This document shows, in pieces, positions 16,952 to 26,084 of a stretch of 64,000 nt of DNA. The DNA is taken from contig NZ_CP033073.1 in assembly GCF_003675325.1 (NCBI RefSeq), forward strand, positions 1,612,001-1,676,000, read 5' to 3'. Within the stretch, counting starts at the first letter, position 1; every line of letters starts with the position of its first letter. A program made the translations under genes and the position numbers. The notes beneath the pieces are model-generated. The model did no database searches, was not told the DNA's origin, and worked only from the letters and a program-made list of their open reading frames with translations. The stretch comes from Streptomyces dangxiongensis. Its GTDB lineage: Bacteria > Actinomycetota > Actinomycetes > Streptomycetales > Streptomycetaceae.

Positions 16952-18639
16952 GACGCGCCCTCCTCTTCGGGTGCGGGGGCGGAGCAGAAGCCGACGAACG
17001 CCTCGACGGCGGTCTCGGCCCGTTCGATGTCGCAGGGGGTCTGCCGCAGGAGCGACAGGGCGTGTTCGTAGAGCCGGTAGGCCTCCACGACCCGGTCGCC
17101 GTGGGCGGTGGCCCGCTGCCGGCACAGCGGCCATTCGGCGCCGACCCGGCCGAGGAGTTCCTCGCGGCGGCGCAGCCGGGCGTCGAGCATGGCGACGGCC
17201 TGTTCCAGACGCCGGCGGCGGCGTCCGACGGCGTCCTCGAAGGTGAACAGCAGGTCGGCGCGGCCGGGTTCGCGTTCGTGTTCCGGGGTGTGGGCGACCC
17301 AGGCGCGCAGCATGCGGGTGCGCCGTACGCCGGATTCGGCCCGGTCGAGCAGGTGCCGGGTGCCGGGGGCGGGCAGCACGCGGTCCTGGCGTACGTCGAG
17401 CGCGGGCCCCAGTTCGTCGGTGATGCGGCGCAGTTCGGCGTGCAGGCGGGTCCAGCGTTCGCGCAGCGGGCGGTGGACGAGCAGGTCGGCGGCCCCGCCG
17501 GCGCGTTCGCCGGGGCGGCGGAACACCAGGAGCAGCCGGGCTCCTTGGCGGGCGAGCCGGTCCAGCAGGCCGAGCAGGGCGTCGGGTTCGGCGGCCCGGT
17601 CGACGGCGACGAGGACGGCGGCGAGCGGGAGGCGCAGGGTGCCGAGCCGTTCGGGCCGGGGGTCGTCGCGGATGCCGAGGCGTTCGGCGATGCGGTCCAT
17701 GACCTCGGCGGCGGTGAGTCCCGTGACGTCCAGGGCGAGGTCGTGGGCGCCGGCGGGGGGCACGGTCTCGGGCGGGTCGTGGCTGACGGCGCTGGTGTTG
17801 CGGTGGGTGCGCAGTTCCCGGTCGGCGAGGGTGACGGCCCGTTGCAGGGTCCAGGCGCGGTCGCCGGCGGCGGGGACGACGGTGACGAGCACCGGCCACC
17901 CCGCGCCGCGGAACCAGGCGGTGAGCTGGGTGGCGAAGGGGAGGTCGAGCCGGCCGGTGGTGGTGCCGGTGTCGCTGCGCAGCCGCGGGTCGACGGCCTC
18001 GGCGCCGTCGGTCCAGGCGGCGACCTGCGGGAGGTGGCTGAGGATGGTCTCGGTGGGGCTCATGTAGCTGAAGGCGTAGCCCGGTCCGTCGTCCACGCTG
18101 AGGACGATGCCGATGACCTGGTCGGTGGCGTGGTCGACGACTCCGCCGCCGCTGAAGCCGGGGGCGGCGAGTTCGCCGGGGGTGAGCGGGCGCAGTTGCA
18201 CCTGGCTGTCCCGGCCGCGGGCGGCGACCAGGGTGGCACCGTGCCAGCGTCCGCCGTCGTCGCCGTCGGGGAAGCCGTACATGCTGACGGGGCCGTGCGG
18301 TGCGGCGAGCCGGTAGAGCCGGGTGGTGTGCTCGGCGGGCAGCGGTGCGGCCAGGCGCAGCAGGGCGAGGTCGCCGCTGCGGTCGCCGAAGGCGTCCTGA
18401 CGCTGGGGTACGTGTTCGTCGGCGCGGACGGTGGCGGCGACGGCGGCGAGGCCGGGTACGCCGACGAGGCGGACGGTGTAGCGGGGGCCGGGTCCGACGA
18501 CGTGACCGGCGGTGAGCACGCGGTCGCGGGCGAGGAGCACGCCCGCGCCGAGGACCCGGCCGTCCGGTGCCTCGATGCGCGCGATCCAGGACGGTGTCCG
18601 TAAGCGCGATGTGACGACTCGCTCCCCCGTGCGCGTCAT
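16948..18639 (-). CDS. Trypsin-like serine protease domain protein, first gene of the kinase operon
   Basis: The 563-residue protein starts with ATG at 18639 and has a chymotrypsin-fold protease domain in its first 220 residues: TAGHVV (His about 45), GDLALL (Asp about 90) and GFSGGGVV (Ser about 162), so the triad appears complete. No signal peptide is visible and it is likely cytoplasmic. The rest (about 240-563) is an alpha-helical region of unknown function, rich in arginine and ending in an acidic tail. It overlaps the PknG-like gene by four bases. Proteases with this domain often serve as effectors attached to signalling modules. Its substrate is unknown. Confidence 0.85.
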   Translation of the reverse strand: MTRTGERVVTSRLRTPSWIARIEAPDGRVLGAGVLLARDRVLTAGHVVGPGPRYTVRLVGVPGLAAVAATVRADEHVPQRQDAFGDRSGDLALLRLAAPLPAEHTTRLYRLAAPHGPVSMYGFPDGDDGGRWHGATLVAARGRDSQVQLRPLTPGELAAPGFSGGGVVDHATDQVIGIVLSVDDGPGYAFSYMSPTETILSHLPQVAAWTDGAEAVDPRLRSDTGTTTGRLDLPFATQLTAWFRGAGWPVLVTVVPAAGDRAWTLQRAVTLADRELRTHRNTSAVSHDPPETVPPAGAHDLALDVTGLTAAEVMDRIAERLGIRDDPRPERLGTLRLPLAAVLVAVDRAAEPDALLGLLDRLARQGARLLLVFRRPGERAGGAADLLVHRPLRERWTRLHAELRRITDELGPALDVRQDRVLPAPGTRHLLDRAESGVRRTRMLRAWVAHTPEHEREPGRADLLFTFEDAVGRRRRRLEQAVAMLDARLRRREELLGRVGAEWPLCRQRATAHGDRVVEAYRLYEHALSLLRQTPCDIERAETAVEAFVGFCSAPAPEEEGAS

Positions 18640-18770
18640 GCCCTTGAGGCTACTCCGCGTACCCGTCCGAAACCACTGGTGTGCACGGGGTCGTCGCACC
18701 GGCGTGGGAGTGGTGCCCGGGGTGGGGGTGAGTGACGTCCGGGCCCGCGTTCTCACCCGCCGGACATTCG

Positions 18771-18800
18771 CACACGTGTGCTATACACACAGTGTATAGT
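18771..18800 (+). promoter_or_regulatory. Palindromic operator over a leaderless promoter of the deacetylase gene
   Basis: CTATACAC (18781-18788) and GTGTATAG (18792-18799) form a perfect 8-bp inverted repeat with a 3-base centre. The second arm contains the -10 box TATAGT (18795-18800), six bases before the ATG at 18807, so the transcript should be leaderless. A second palindrome CACACGTGTG lies directly upstream (18771-18780). A dimeric repressor binding here would block transcription; none is encoded next door. Confidence 0.6.
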
Positions 18801-18806
18801 CCGCCC

Positions 18807-19625
18807 ATGCCTCTTTCGACCGACACGACCTCCACGCCCGACCACGCGACCAGGAAGATGCGCGTGGCGGGCCGGAGGTTCCGTCTCTCCGCCCTCGCGT
18901 CCGCCGCGGCCTGCCTGGCGCTCACGCTGTCCGGCTGCGCCCAGGTCGACACGACCGCGCCCAGCGCCGCCCGCGCCGCGGCGGCGCACGGGGCGCCCGC
19001 CCGGCTCGGCACCGTCGACTGCCGCGAGGCCAAGTGCATCGCGCTCACCTTCGACGCGGGACCCAGCGAGAACTCCGCCCGGCTGCTGGACATCCTCAAG
19101 GAGAAGAAGGTCCCGGCCACCTTCTTCCTGCTCGGCAAGCGGCACATCGAGAAGTACCCGGAGCTGGTGCGGCGGATGGCGGCCGAGGGCCACGAGGTGG
19201 CCAGCCACACCTGGGATCACAAGATCCTGACCCGCATATCCGACGCGCAGATACGCGAGGAGCTGAAGCGGCCCGACGACGCCATCGAGCGGCTCACCGG
19301 GCACAAGCCGACGCTGATGCGCCCGCCGCAGGGCCGCACCGACGCCAACGTGCACGCGATCAGCAAGGAACTGGGCCTGGCGGAGGTCCTGTGGAGCGTC
19401 ACCGCCAAGGACTACACGACCACCGACTCCGCGCTCATCACCAAGCGTGTCCTCGCCCAGGCGTCCCGGGACGGGATCATCCTGCTGCACGACATCTACC
19501 AGGGGACCGTGCCGGCCGTACCCGGCATCATCGACGCCCTGAAGGCGCGCGGCTACGTCTTCGTGACGGTCCCCCAGCTACTGGCGCCCGGCAAGGCCGA
19601 GCCGGGCAAGGTCTACCGGCCCTGA
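18807..19625 (+). CDS. Lipoprotein polysaccharide deacetylase (NodB family)
   Basis: The 272-residue protein has a lipoprotein signal: basic RKMRVAGRRFR, a hydrophobic run and the lipobox LSGC at about residue 45. A NodB domain follows: TFDAGPSENS (motif 1 with the metal-binding Asp), HTWDH (motif 2 with two histidines), RPPQGR (motif 3) and LLHDIY (motif 5 with histidine). These enzymes remove acetyl groups from peptidoglycan, chitin oligomers or xylan outside the cell. The ATG at 18807 is chosen because of the leaderless promoter; the frame extends upstream through it. The gene stands alone, divergent from the kinase operon. Confidence 0.9.
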   Translation: MPLSTDTTSTPDHATRKMRVAGRRFRLSALASAAACLALTLSGCAQVDTTAPSAARAAAAHGAPARLGTVDCREAKCIALTFDAGPSENSARLLDILKEKKVPATFFLLGKRHIEKYPELVRRMAAEGHEVASHTWDHKILTRISDAQIREELKRPDDAIERLTGHKPTLMRPPQGRTDANVHAISKELGLAEVLWSVTAKDYTTTDSALITKRVLAQASRDGIILLHDIYQGTVPAVPGIIDALKARGYVFVTVPQLLAPGKAEPGKVYRP

Positions 19626-19734
19626 GTCCACGGGCGCACGCCGGTACGACGGCCCCGGGCGACCCCGTTGCTCCGGACAGGTGACCCGGGGGCGAAGGCG
19701 CAGGTGGACGCCGCCGGTTGCCTACGATCGTGCC

Positions 19735-20175
19735 GTGCCCTTCTTCTCTTTCGAACGCACCGTGCCGCTCCCGCTCGAGGAGACGTGGCGCCGGCTCACG
19801 GAATGGCCCCGCCACGCCGACGCGGTCCCGCTGACCCGGATCAGGGTGCTCACGCCCGCGCCGACCCGTGAGGGCACGCGCTTCGTGGCCCGCTCCGGCG
19901 TCGGCCCGCTCGCCTTCGACGACGTGATGGAGGTGACGGTCTGGCACCCGCCCGCCGACGGCGAGGGCGGCCTGTGCCGGCTGGAGAAGCGCGGCCGGGT
20001 GGTCCTCGGATGGGCGGAGATCGAGGTACGGCCGGGGCCCGGGGGCCGTAGCCGGGTGGTGTGGCGCGAGGAGCTGTGGGTGCGTCTCCTGCCCCGCGCC
20101 TTCGACGGCGTCCTAGGCCCGGTGTCCCGCCGGATGTTCGGCCGAGCGGCGAACCGCCTGCTGCGGCAGCCGTGA
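19735..20175 (+). CDS. SRPBCC/polyketide cyclase-like protein
   Basis: This 146-residue protein starts at GTG 19735 and has a START-like SRPBCC fold: N-terminal strand FSFERTVPLPLEETWRRLTE with the usual W, a central beta sheet (GTRFVARSGVGPLAFDDVME, LEKRGRVVLGWAEIEV, SRVVWREELWV), and a long C-terminal helix. Such proteins bind hydrophobic ligands; the ligand is unknown. A stem-loop terminator follows six bases after the stop. Confidence 0.8.
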   Translation: MPFFSFERTVPLPLEETWRRLTEWPRHADAVPLTRIRVLTPAPTREGTRFVARSGVGPLAFDDVMEVTVWHPPADGEGGLCRLEKRGRVVLGWAEIEVRPGPGGRSRVVWREELWVRLLPRAFDGVLGPVSRRMFGRAANRLLRQP

Positions 20176-20180
20176 GCCTG

Positions 20181-20230
20181 CCACCGCCGCCCCCGTGCGT
20201 CGCCGTCATGCGGCACGGGGGCGGTGGTGG
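20181..20230. terminator. Bidirectional stem-loop terminator
   Basis: Arms at 20181-20198 and 20213-20230 pair over 18 bases with a single mismatch, loop of 14 bases. It sits between convergent genes: the SRPBCC gene and the xdhC gene. Confidence 0.85.
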
Positions 20231-20295
20231 TCAGCGGCCGTCGTGATGGTTCGCGCGCACCGGAACTGACGCATCCGCCCCTGCCGCGCGATGGC

Positions 20296-21447
20296 TCAGG
20301 CGACGGAACCGATGCGTCCGGCCCGCCGTGCCGCCCGGTCGTGGTGGATCGGGGTGTGTGCCCCGGTCAGTGGGGCCCCGCTGCCGCCCCGCCGGTCGGC
20401 GACGATCTCCGCCGCGATGGACAGGGCCGTCTCCTCCGGCGTCCGCGCGCCGAGGTCGAGTCCGATCGGGGAGTGCAGCCGGGCCAGCTCCAGCTCGGTG
20501 ACGCCGACCGCGCGCAGCCGCTCGTTGCGGTCCAGGTGGGTACGGCGGGAGCCCATCGCGCCGACGTAGGCGACCGGCAGCCGCAGCGCCAGCCGCAGCA
20601 GGGGTACGTCGAACTTGGCGTCGTGCGTGAGGACGCACAGGACGGTACGGCCGTCGACCTCGGTGCGCTCCAGGTACCGGTGGGGCCACTCCACGACGAT
20701 GTCGTCGGCGTCCGGGAAGCGGGATGCGGTGGCGAACACCGGGCGGGCGTCGCACACCGTGACGTGGTAGCCCAGGAACTTGCCCACGCGGACCAGCGCC
20801 GACGCGAAGTCGATCGCGCCGAACACGATCATCCGGGGTGCGGGCACCGAGGACTCGACCAGGACCGTGAGCGGGGAGCCGCAGCGCGAGCCCCGCTCGC
20901 CGATCTCGAAGGTGCCGGTGCGGCCCGCGTCCAGGTGGGCGCGGGCCTCGGCGGCGACCGTGCGGTCCAGTTCGGGGTGGGCGCCGAACCCTCCGTCGTA
21001 CGACCCGTCCGGCCGGACCAGGAGGGCCCGGCCCCGCAGCTCGGCCGGTCCCTCGGCGATCCGGGCGACCGCCGCCGCCTCCCCGCGCGCGGCGGCGGCC
21101 AGCCCGGCGGCGACCACCGGCCGGGCGGGACCGTCCGCCCGGACCGGCGTGACGAGGATGTCGATGACGCCGCCGCAGGTCAGGCCCACGGCGAAGGCGT
21201 CCTCGTCGCTGTACCCGAAGCGTTCCAGGACGGTCCGGCCGTCCTGGAGCGCCTGTCGGCACAGTTCGTACACGGCACCCTCCACGCATCCCCCGGAGAC
21301 CGATCCGACGGCCGTGCCGTCGGCGTCCACCGCGAGGGCGGCGCCGGGCTGGCGCGGGGCACTGCCTCCCACGGCCACGACGGTGGCGACGGCGAAGTCA
21401 CGGCCCTGCTCGACCCACCGGTTCAGCTCCTCGGCGATGTCCAGCAT
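20296..21447 (-). CDS. xdhC: XdhC/CoxI-family molybdenum cofactor insertion protein
   Basis: The 383-residue protein has the N-terminal XdhC/CoxI domain (residues about 12-80: ATVVAVGGSAPRQPGAALAV, GSVSGGCVEGAVYE) and a C-terminal Rossmann-like domain (MIVFGAIDFASALVRVGKFL, VCDARPVFATASRFPDAD, AYVGAMGSRRT). Its role is to bind the molybdenum cofactor, help its sulfuration and deliver it to xanthine dehydrogenase. It is the last gene of the minus-strand purine locus and lies 49 bases downstream of the permease gene. Confidence 0.92.
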   Translation of the reverse strand: MLDIAEELNRWVEQGRDFAVATVVAVGGSAPRQPGAALAVDADGTAVGSVSGGCVEGAVYELCRQALQDGRTVLERFGYSDEDAFAVGLTCGGVIDILVTPVRADGPARPVVAAGLAAAARGEAAAVARIAEGPAELRGRALLVRPDGSYDGGFGAHPELDRTVAAEARAHLDAGRTGTFEIGERGSRCGSPLTVLVESSVPAPRMIVFGAIDFASALVRVGKFLGYHVTVCDARPVFATASRFPDADDIVVEWPHRYLERTEVDGRTVLCVLTHDAKFDVPLLRLALRLPVAYVGAMGSRRTHLDRNERLRAVGVTELELARLHSPIGLDLGARTPEETALSIAAEIVADRRGGSGAPLTGAHTPIHHDRAARRAGRIGSVA

Positions 21448-21496
21448 GTCTCGGTCTCCTCACGGGGTTGCGGGCGGGTGCGGCGGGGGCGGCCGG

Positions 21497-22954
21497 CTAG
21501 TGGACGCCCAGCCAGCCCTCAAGGGGATGGAGGGCGAAGTAGACCAGGAAGACGACGGTCAGGCCCCACATGAAGGCGCCGATCTCCCGGGCCTTGCCCT
21601 GGGCGGTCTTGATGGCCACGTACGAGATCACGCCCGCGGCCACGCCGGTGGTGATGGTGTAGGTGAACGGCATCAGGACCACGGTCAGGAAGACCGGGAT
21701 GGCGGTGGCGCGGTCCGCCCAGTCCACGTGCCGGGCGTTCATCAGCATCATGGCGCCGATGACGACGAGGGCGGCGGAGGCGACCTCCTGCGGCACGATC
21801 GCGGTGACCGGCGTGAAGAACAGGCAGGCCGCGAAGAACAGGCCGGTGACGGCGGAGGCGAGCCCGGTACGGGCGCCCTCGCCGACGCCGGTCGCGGACT
21901 CGATGAACACGGTCTGGCCGGAGCCGCCCGCGACACCGCCGATCGCGCCGCCGGCGCCGTCGATGAACAGCGCCTTGGACAGGCCCGGCATGCGGCCCCT
22001 GTCGTCGGCCAGACCGGCCTCGGTGCCGACGCCGATGATGGTGGCCATCGCGTCGAAGAAGCCGGCGAGCACCAGGGTGAAGACGATCAGGCCGATCGTC
22101 ATCGCACCCACCTTGCCCCAGCCGCCGAACTCGACGTGCCCGAAGAGCGAGAAGTCGGGCATCGAGACGGCGCTGCCGGGCAGTTCGGGGGCGCCGTTGG
22201 CCCACTGGCCGGGGTCGATGACGTCGAGGCCGTTGAGGACCGCGGCGACGACCGTGCCGGTGACGAGGCCGATGAGGATGGCGCCGGGGACGTTCCTGGC
22301 CTGGAGCATGAAGATCAGCAGCAGGGTGCCGGCGAAGAGCAGCACCGGCCAGCCGGCGAGTTCGCCGGCGGGGCCGAGGGCGAGCGGGGTGGCCTTGCCC
22401 TGGTGGACGAAGCCGGACTTGTAGAAACCGATGAGGGCGATGAACAGGCCGATGCCCATCGTGATGCCGTGCTTGAGCGCGAGCGGGATCGCGTTCATGA
22501 TCATCTCGCGCAGGCCGGTGACGACGAGCAGCATGATGACGACGCCGTACATCACGCACATGCCCATGGCCTGCGGCCAGGTCATCTGGGGAGCGACCTG
22601 CGAGGACAGCACGCCGGAGACGGAGAGGCCGGCGGCGAGGGCGAGCGGCGCCTTGCCGACGAAGCCCATCAGGAGCGTGGTGAAGGCCGCCGCGAACGCG
22701 GTCGCGGTGATCAGCGCCTTCTGGCCGAGCGTGTCCCCCGCCGCGTCCTTGCCGGACAGGATGAGGGGGTTGAGCAGGAGGATGTACGCCATCGCCATGA
22801 AGGTGGTGACGCCGCCGCGGACCTCTCGCGAGACCGTGGATCCTCTTCTGGATATGTGGAAGTACCGGTCGAGCCAGGACCGCCCTGCCGGTACGCGGCT
22901 GCCATCGCCCGCGTCGTCGGCTGCGGTTCTCGGCTCCACTGACTGCTGGGTCAT
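21497..22954 (-). CDS. NCS2/AzgA-type purine permease
   Basis: The 485-residue protein has at least ten membrane helices and the AzgA pattern: TTFMAMAYILLLNPLIL near the N-terminus, GITMGIGLFIALIGF, GFFDAMATIIGVG, SGQTVFIESATGVGEGARTG with the signature stretch, and PFTYTITTGVAAGVISY. AzgA-type carriers import hypoxanthine, guanine or adenine with protons. The ATG at 22954 is chosen because GGGAG lies seven bases upstream; an in-frame GTG 21 bases earlier also exists. Its place between xanthine dehydrogenase and XdhC fits purine uptake for catabolism. Confidence 0.92.
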   Translation of the reverse strand: MTQQSVEPRTAADDAGDGSRVPAGRSWLDRYFHISRRGSTVSREVRGGVTTFMAMAYILLLNPLILSGKDAAGDTLGQKALITATAFAAAFTTLLMGFVGKAPLALAAGLSVSGVLSSQVAPQMTWPQAMGMCVMYGVVIMLLVVTGLREMIMNAIPLALKHGITMGIGLFIALIGFYKSGFVHQGKATPLALGPAGELAGWPVLLFAGTLLLIFMLQARNVPGAILIGLVTGTVVAAVLNGLDVIDPGQWANGAPELPGSAVSMPDFSLFGHVEFGGWGKVGAMTIGLIVFTLVLAGFFDAMATIIGVGTEAGLADDRGRMPGLSKALFIDGAGGAIGGVAGGSGQTVFIESATGVGEGARTGLASAVTGLFFAACLFFTPVTAIVPQEVASAALVVIGAMMLMNARHVDWADRATAIPVFLTVVLMPFTYTITTGVAAGVISYVAIKTAQGKAREIGAFMWGLTVVFLVYFALHPLEGWLGVH

Positions 22955-23109
22955 GGGCCAACTCCCAAGGTTCACAGGGGCACCCGTGCGACGCCTTGCC
23001 GGACACGGGATTTGGGATTGGACGGCCCGGGGGACGGCCCGAGACGAACAGTGGGGGCCTGGAGGGACGGGGGTCCCTCCAGGAGATCACCGGTGGGGAC
23101 CCCGGAGGG

Positions 23110-25491
23110 TCACGTTCCCGTCAGGTGCTCGGGTCGTACCGGAGTGCGGTTCAGCTCCAGCCCGGTCGCGTTCCGGATCGCCGCGAGGACGGCCGGCGTG
23201 GACGACAGGGTCGGGGCTTCGCCGATGCCGCGCAGCCCGTAGGGGGCGTGGTCGTCGGCGAGTTCGAGCACATCGACCGGGATGGTCGGCGTGTCGAGGA
23301 TCGTGGGGATGAGGTAGTCCGTGAAGGAGGGGTTCCTGACCTTCGCCGTCTTCGGGTCGACGATGATCTCCTCCATCACCGCGACGCCCAGGCCCTGGGT
23401 GGTGCCGCCCTGGATCTGGCCGACGACGGAGAGCGGGTTGAGCGCCTTGCCGACGTCCTGGGCGCAGGCCAGTTCGATCACCTTGACCAGGCCCAGCTCG
23501 GTGTCGACCTCCACGACCGCGCGGTGCGCGGCGAAGGAGTACTGGACGTGTCCGTTGCCCTGGCCGGTACGCAGGTCGAAGGCCTCGGTCGGCCGGTGCC
23601 GCCACTCCGCCTCGACCTCCACGGCCTCGCCCTCCAGGACGTCGGCCAGGTCGCCGAGGACCTCGCCGCCGTCGGTGACGACCTTGCCGCCCTCCAGGAG
23701 CAGTTCGGCCGTGGCCCAGGCCGGGTGGTAGGAGCCGAATCTGCGGCGCCCGATCTCCAGCACCTTCTCCCGGACGATCTCGCAGGCGTTCTTCACGGCG
23801 CCGCCGGTGACGTACGTCTGCCGGGAGGCCGAGGTGGAACCCGCCGAGCCGACCTGGGTGTCCGCCGGGTGGATCGTCACCTGGGTGACGCCGAGTTCGG
23901 TGCGGGCGATCTGCGCGTGGACGGTGACACCGCCCTGGCCGACCTCCGCCATCGCGGTGTGCACGGTGGCGACGGGCTCGCCGCCCACGACCTCCAGGCG
24001 CACCTTGGCGGTGGAGTAGTCGTCGAAGCCCTCGGAGAAACCGACGTTCTTGATGCCGACCGCGTAGCCGACACCGCGGACGACGCCTTCGCCGTGCGTG
24101 GTGTTGGACAGGCCGCCGGGCAACTGCCGTACGTCGGCGCCTTCGCTGGACTCCCACTGGCGCTCCGGCGGCAGCGGCATCGCCTTGACGCGGCGCAGCA
24201 GTTCGGCGACGGGGGCGGGCGAGTCGACGGGCTGGCCCGTCGGCATGAGGGTCCCCTGCTCCATGGCGTTCAGCCGCCGGAACTCCACCGGGTCCATGCC
24301 GAGTTCCTTCGCCAGCTTGTCCATCTGCGCCTCGTACGCGAAGCACGCCTGGACCGCGCCGAAGCCGCGCATGGCGCCGCAGGGCGGGTTGTTGGTGTAG
24401 AGGGCGACGGCCTCGATGTCGACGTCGTCCACGACGTACGGCCCGACGCTCAGCGAGGAGGCGTTGCCGACGACCGCCGGGGAGGCGGAGGCGTAGGCGC
24501 CGCCGTCCAGCACGATCCGGCATTTCAGGTGGGTGAGCTTGCCGTCCCGGGTGGCGCCGTGCTCGTAGTACAGCTTGGCCGGGTGGCGGTGGACGTGCCC
24601 GAAGAAGGATTCGAACCGGTTGTAGACGATCTTGACCGGCTTGCCGGTGCGCAGCGCGAGCAGGCAGGCGTGGATCTGCATCGACAGATCCTCCCGGCCG
24701 CCGAACGCGCCGCCTACGCCGGCCAGCGTCATCCGCACCTTGTCCTCGGGCAGGCCGAGGACGGGGGCCATCTGGCGCAGGTCGGAGTGGAGCCACTGGG
24801 TGGCGATGTAGAGGTGGACGCCGCCGTCCTCCTCGGGGACGGCGAGCCCGGACTCGGGGCCGAGGAAGGCCTGGTCCTGCATGCCGAACGTGTACTCGCC
24901 CCGGACGATGACGTCGGCCCTCGCGGCGGCCCCGGCCGCGTCGCCGCGGACGATCGGCTGACGGTGGACGATGTTGGGATGCGGGACGTGGCCGATGTGG
25001 TGGTCGTCGCGGTTCTCGTGGACGAGGATCGCGTCCGGCGCGGTGGCGGAGGCCTCGTCGGTGATGACGGGCAGCTCCCGGTACTCCACCCTGATCCTGG
25101 CGGCGGCGCGGCGGGCCGTCTCCGGGTGGTCGGCGGCGACGATCGCGACCGGCTCGCCGTGGTGGCGTACCTTGCCGTGCGCGAGGACCGGGGTGTCCTG
25201 GATCTCCAGGCCGTAGTTCCGCACCTCGGTGGGCAGGTCGTCGTACGTCAGGACGGCGTACACGCCGGGCAGCGCGAGTGCCTCGGAGGTGTCGATCGAC
25301 ACGATCTCGGCGTGCGCGACGGTGGAGCGCAGGATCTGCCCCCACAGCATGTCCTCGTGCCACATGTCGGACGAGTACGCGAACTCGCCGGTGACCTTCA
25401 GGGTGCCGTCCGGGCGGAGCGTGGATTCGCCGATGCCGCCCCTGGTCGGGGTGGACTGGGTGACCTTGGTGGGTGCGCCGTTCGCCGGCAT
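23110..25491 (-). CDS. xdhA: Xanthine dehydrogenase molybdenum-binding subunit
   Basis: The 793-residue protein has the molybdopterin-binding features of the xanthine oxidase family: an N-terminal fusion-type domain starting at TGEFAYSSDM, GVGGAFGGRE (about residue 262), the MoCo loop AMRGFGAVQ (about 375), GQGGVTV (about 519) and, close to the C-terminus, RGIGEAP with the catalytic glutamate (about 759). It oxidises hypoxanthine and xanthine to urate in complex with the FAD and iron-sulfur subunits encoded upstream. Its start is two bases downstream of the stop of the iron-sulfur gene, so they are translationally coupled. xdh letter naming varies between species. Confidence 0.93.
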   Translation of the reverse strand: MPANGAPTKVTQSTPTRGGIGESTLRPDGTLKVTGEFAYSSDMWHEDMLWGQILRSTVAHAEIVSIDTSEALALPGVYAVLTYDDLPTEVRNYGLEIQDTPVLAHGKVRHHGEPVAIVAADHPETARRAAARIRVEYRELPVITDEASATAPDAILVHENRDDHHIGHVPHPNIVHRQPIVRGDAAGAAARADVIVRGEYTFGMQDQAFLGPESGLAVPEEDGGVHLYIATQWLHSDLRQMAPVLGLPEDKVRMTLAGVGGAFGGREDLSMQIHACLLALRTGKPVKIVYNRFESFFGHVHRHPAKLYYEHGATRDGKLTHLKCRIVLDGGAYASASPAVVGNASSLSVGPYVVDDVDIEAVALYTNNPPCGAMRGFGAVQACFAYEAQMDKLAKELGMDPVEFRRLNAMEQGTLMPTGQPVDSPAPVAELLRRVKAMPLPPERQWESSEGADVRQLPGGLSNTTHGEGVVRGVGYAVGIKNVGFSEGFDDYSTAKVRLEVVGGEPVATVHTAMAEVGQGGVTVHAQIARTELGVTQVTIHPADTQVGSAGSTSASRQTYVTGGAVKNACEIVREKVLEIGRRRFGSYHPAWATAELLLEGGKVVTDGGEVLGDLADVLEGEAVEVEAEWRHRPTEAFDLRTGQGNGHVQYSFAAHRAVVEVDTELGLVKVIELACAQDVGKALNPLSVVGQIQGGTTQGLGVAVMEEIIVDPKTAKVRNPSFTDYLIPTILDTPTIPVDVLELADDHAPYGLRGIGEAPTLSSTPAVLAAIRNATGLELNRTPVRPEHLTGT

Positions 25492-25493
25492 GC

Positions 25494-26084
25494 TCAGACC
25501 CCCTCGGACTGGCGGGCGGCCGCGAGGCGGACCGCGTCCATGATTTTCTCGTAGCCCGTGCAGCGGCACAGGTTGCCCGACAGCGCTTCGCGGATGTCGG
25601 CGTCGGACGGGTTCGGGTTGCGTTCCAGCAGTTCGTCGGAGGCGACGAGCAGACCGGGGGTGCAGAAGCCGCACTGGACGGCGCCGGCGTCGATGAACGC
25701 CTGCTGGACCGGGGAGAGCCCGGTGTCCTCGCCGGTGTGCGAGCCGGTGCCCTCGGCCTGCCACTGCCGGGCCTCGTCGAGCGAGGTGGCCGCCGTGCCG
25801 CAGGCGCCGGTGCCGCAGCCGCCCTCGGCGCGCTGGCGGGCGTAGTCCGCCAGGCCCTCGACGGTCACGACCTCGCGGCCCTCGGCCTGGCCGGCCGCGA
25901 CCAGGCAGGAGCAGACCGGCACGCCGTCCAGCCGGACGGTGCACGACCCGCACTCGCCCTGCTCACAGGCGTTCTTCGACCCCGGCAGGCCGAGGCGCTC
26001 CCGCAGCACGTACAGCAGGGACTCGCCCTCCCAGACGTCGTCGGCCTCCTGCGGGCGTCCGTTGACGGTGAAGTTGACGCGCAT
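25494..26084 (-). CDS. Xanthine dehydrogenase 2Fe-2S subunit, with internal insertion
   Basis: The 196-residue protein has a plant-type ferredoxin cluster (CEQGECGSCTV...C, residues about 40-60) and a second four-cysteine cluster (CGFCTPG...CRCTGY, about 140-177). These pass electrons from the molybdenum centre to FAD. Between the two domains there is an unusual insertion of about 35 residues containing GGCGTGACGT and a polar stretch; the usual subunit is near 160 residues. Its ATG overlaps the TAA of the FAD subunit gene by one base. Confidence 0.92.
   Translation of the reverse strand: MRVNFTVNGRPQEADDVWEGESLLYVLRERLGLPGSKNACEQGECGSCTVRLDGVPVCSCLVAAGQAEGREVVTVEGLADYARQRAEGGCGTGACGTAATSLDEARQWQAEGTGSHTGEDTGLSPVQQAFIDAGAVQCGFCTPGLLVASDELLERNPNPSDADIREALSGNLCRCTGYEKIMDAVRLAAARQSEGV

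Noticed and set aside
17062..18603. 513-codon plus-strand open frame opposite the protease gene
   Set aside because: Shadow frame; the minus strand has an intact protease triad and coupled overlaps.
22996..25554. 852-codon plus-strand open frame opposite xanthine dehydrogenase
   Set aside because: Shadow of the molybdenum subunit gene; the minus-strand protein has clear family motifs.
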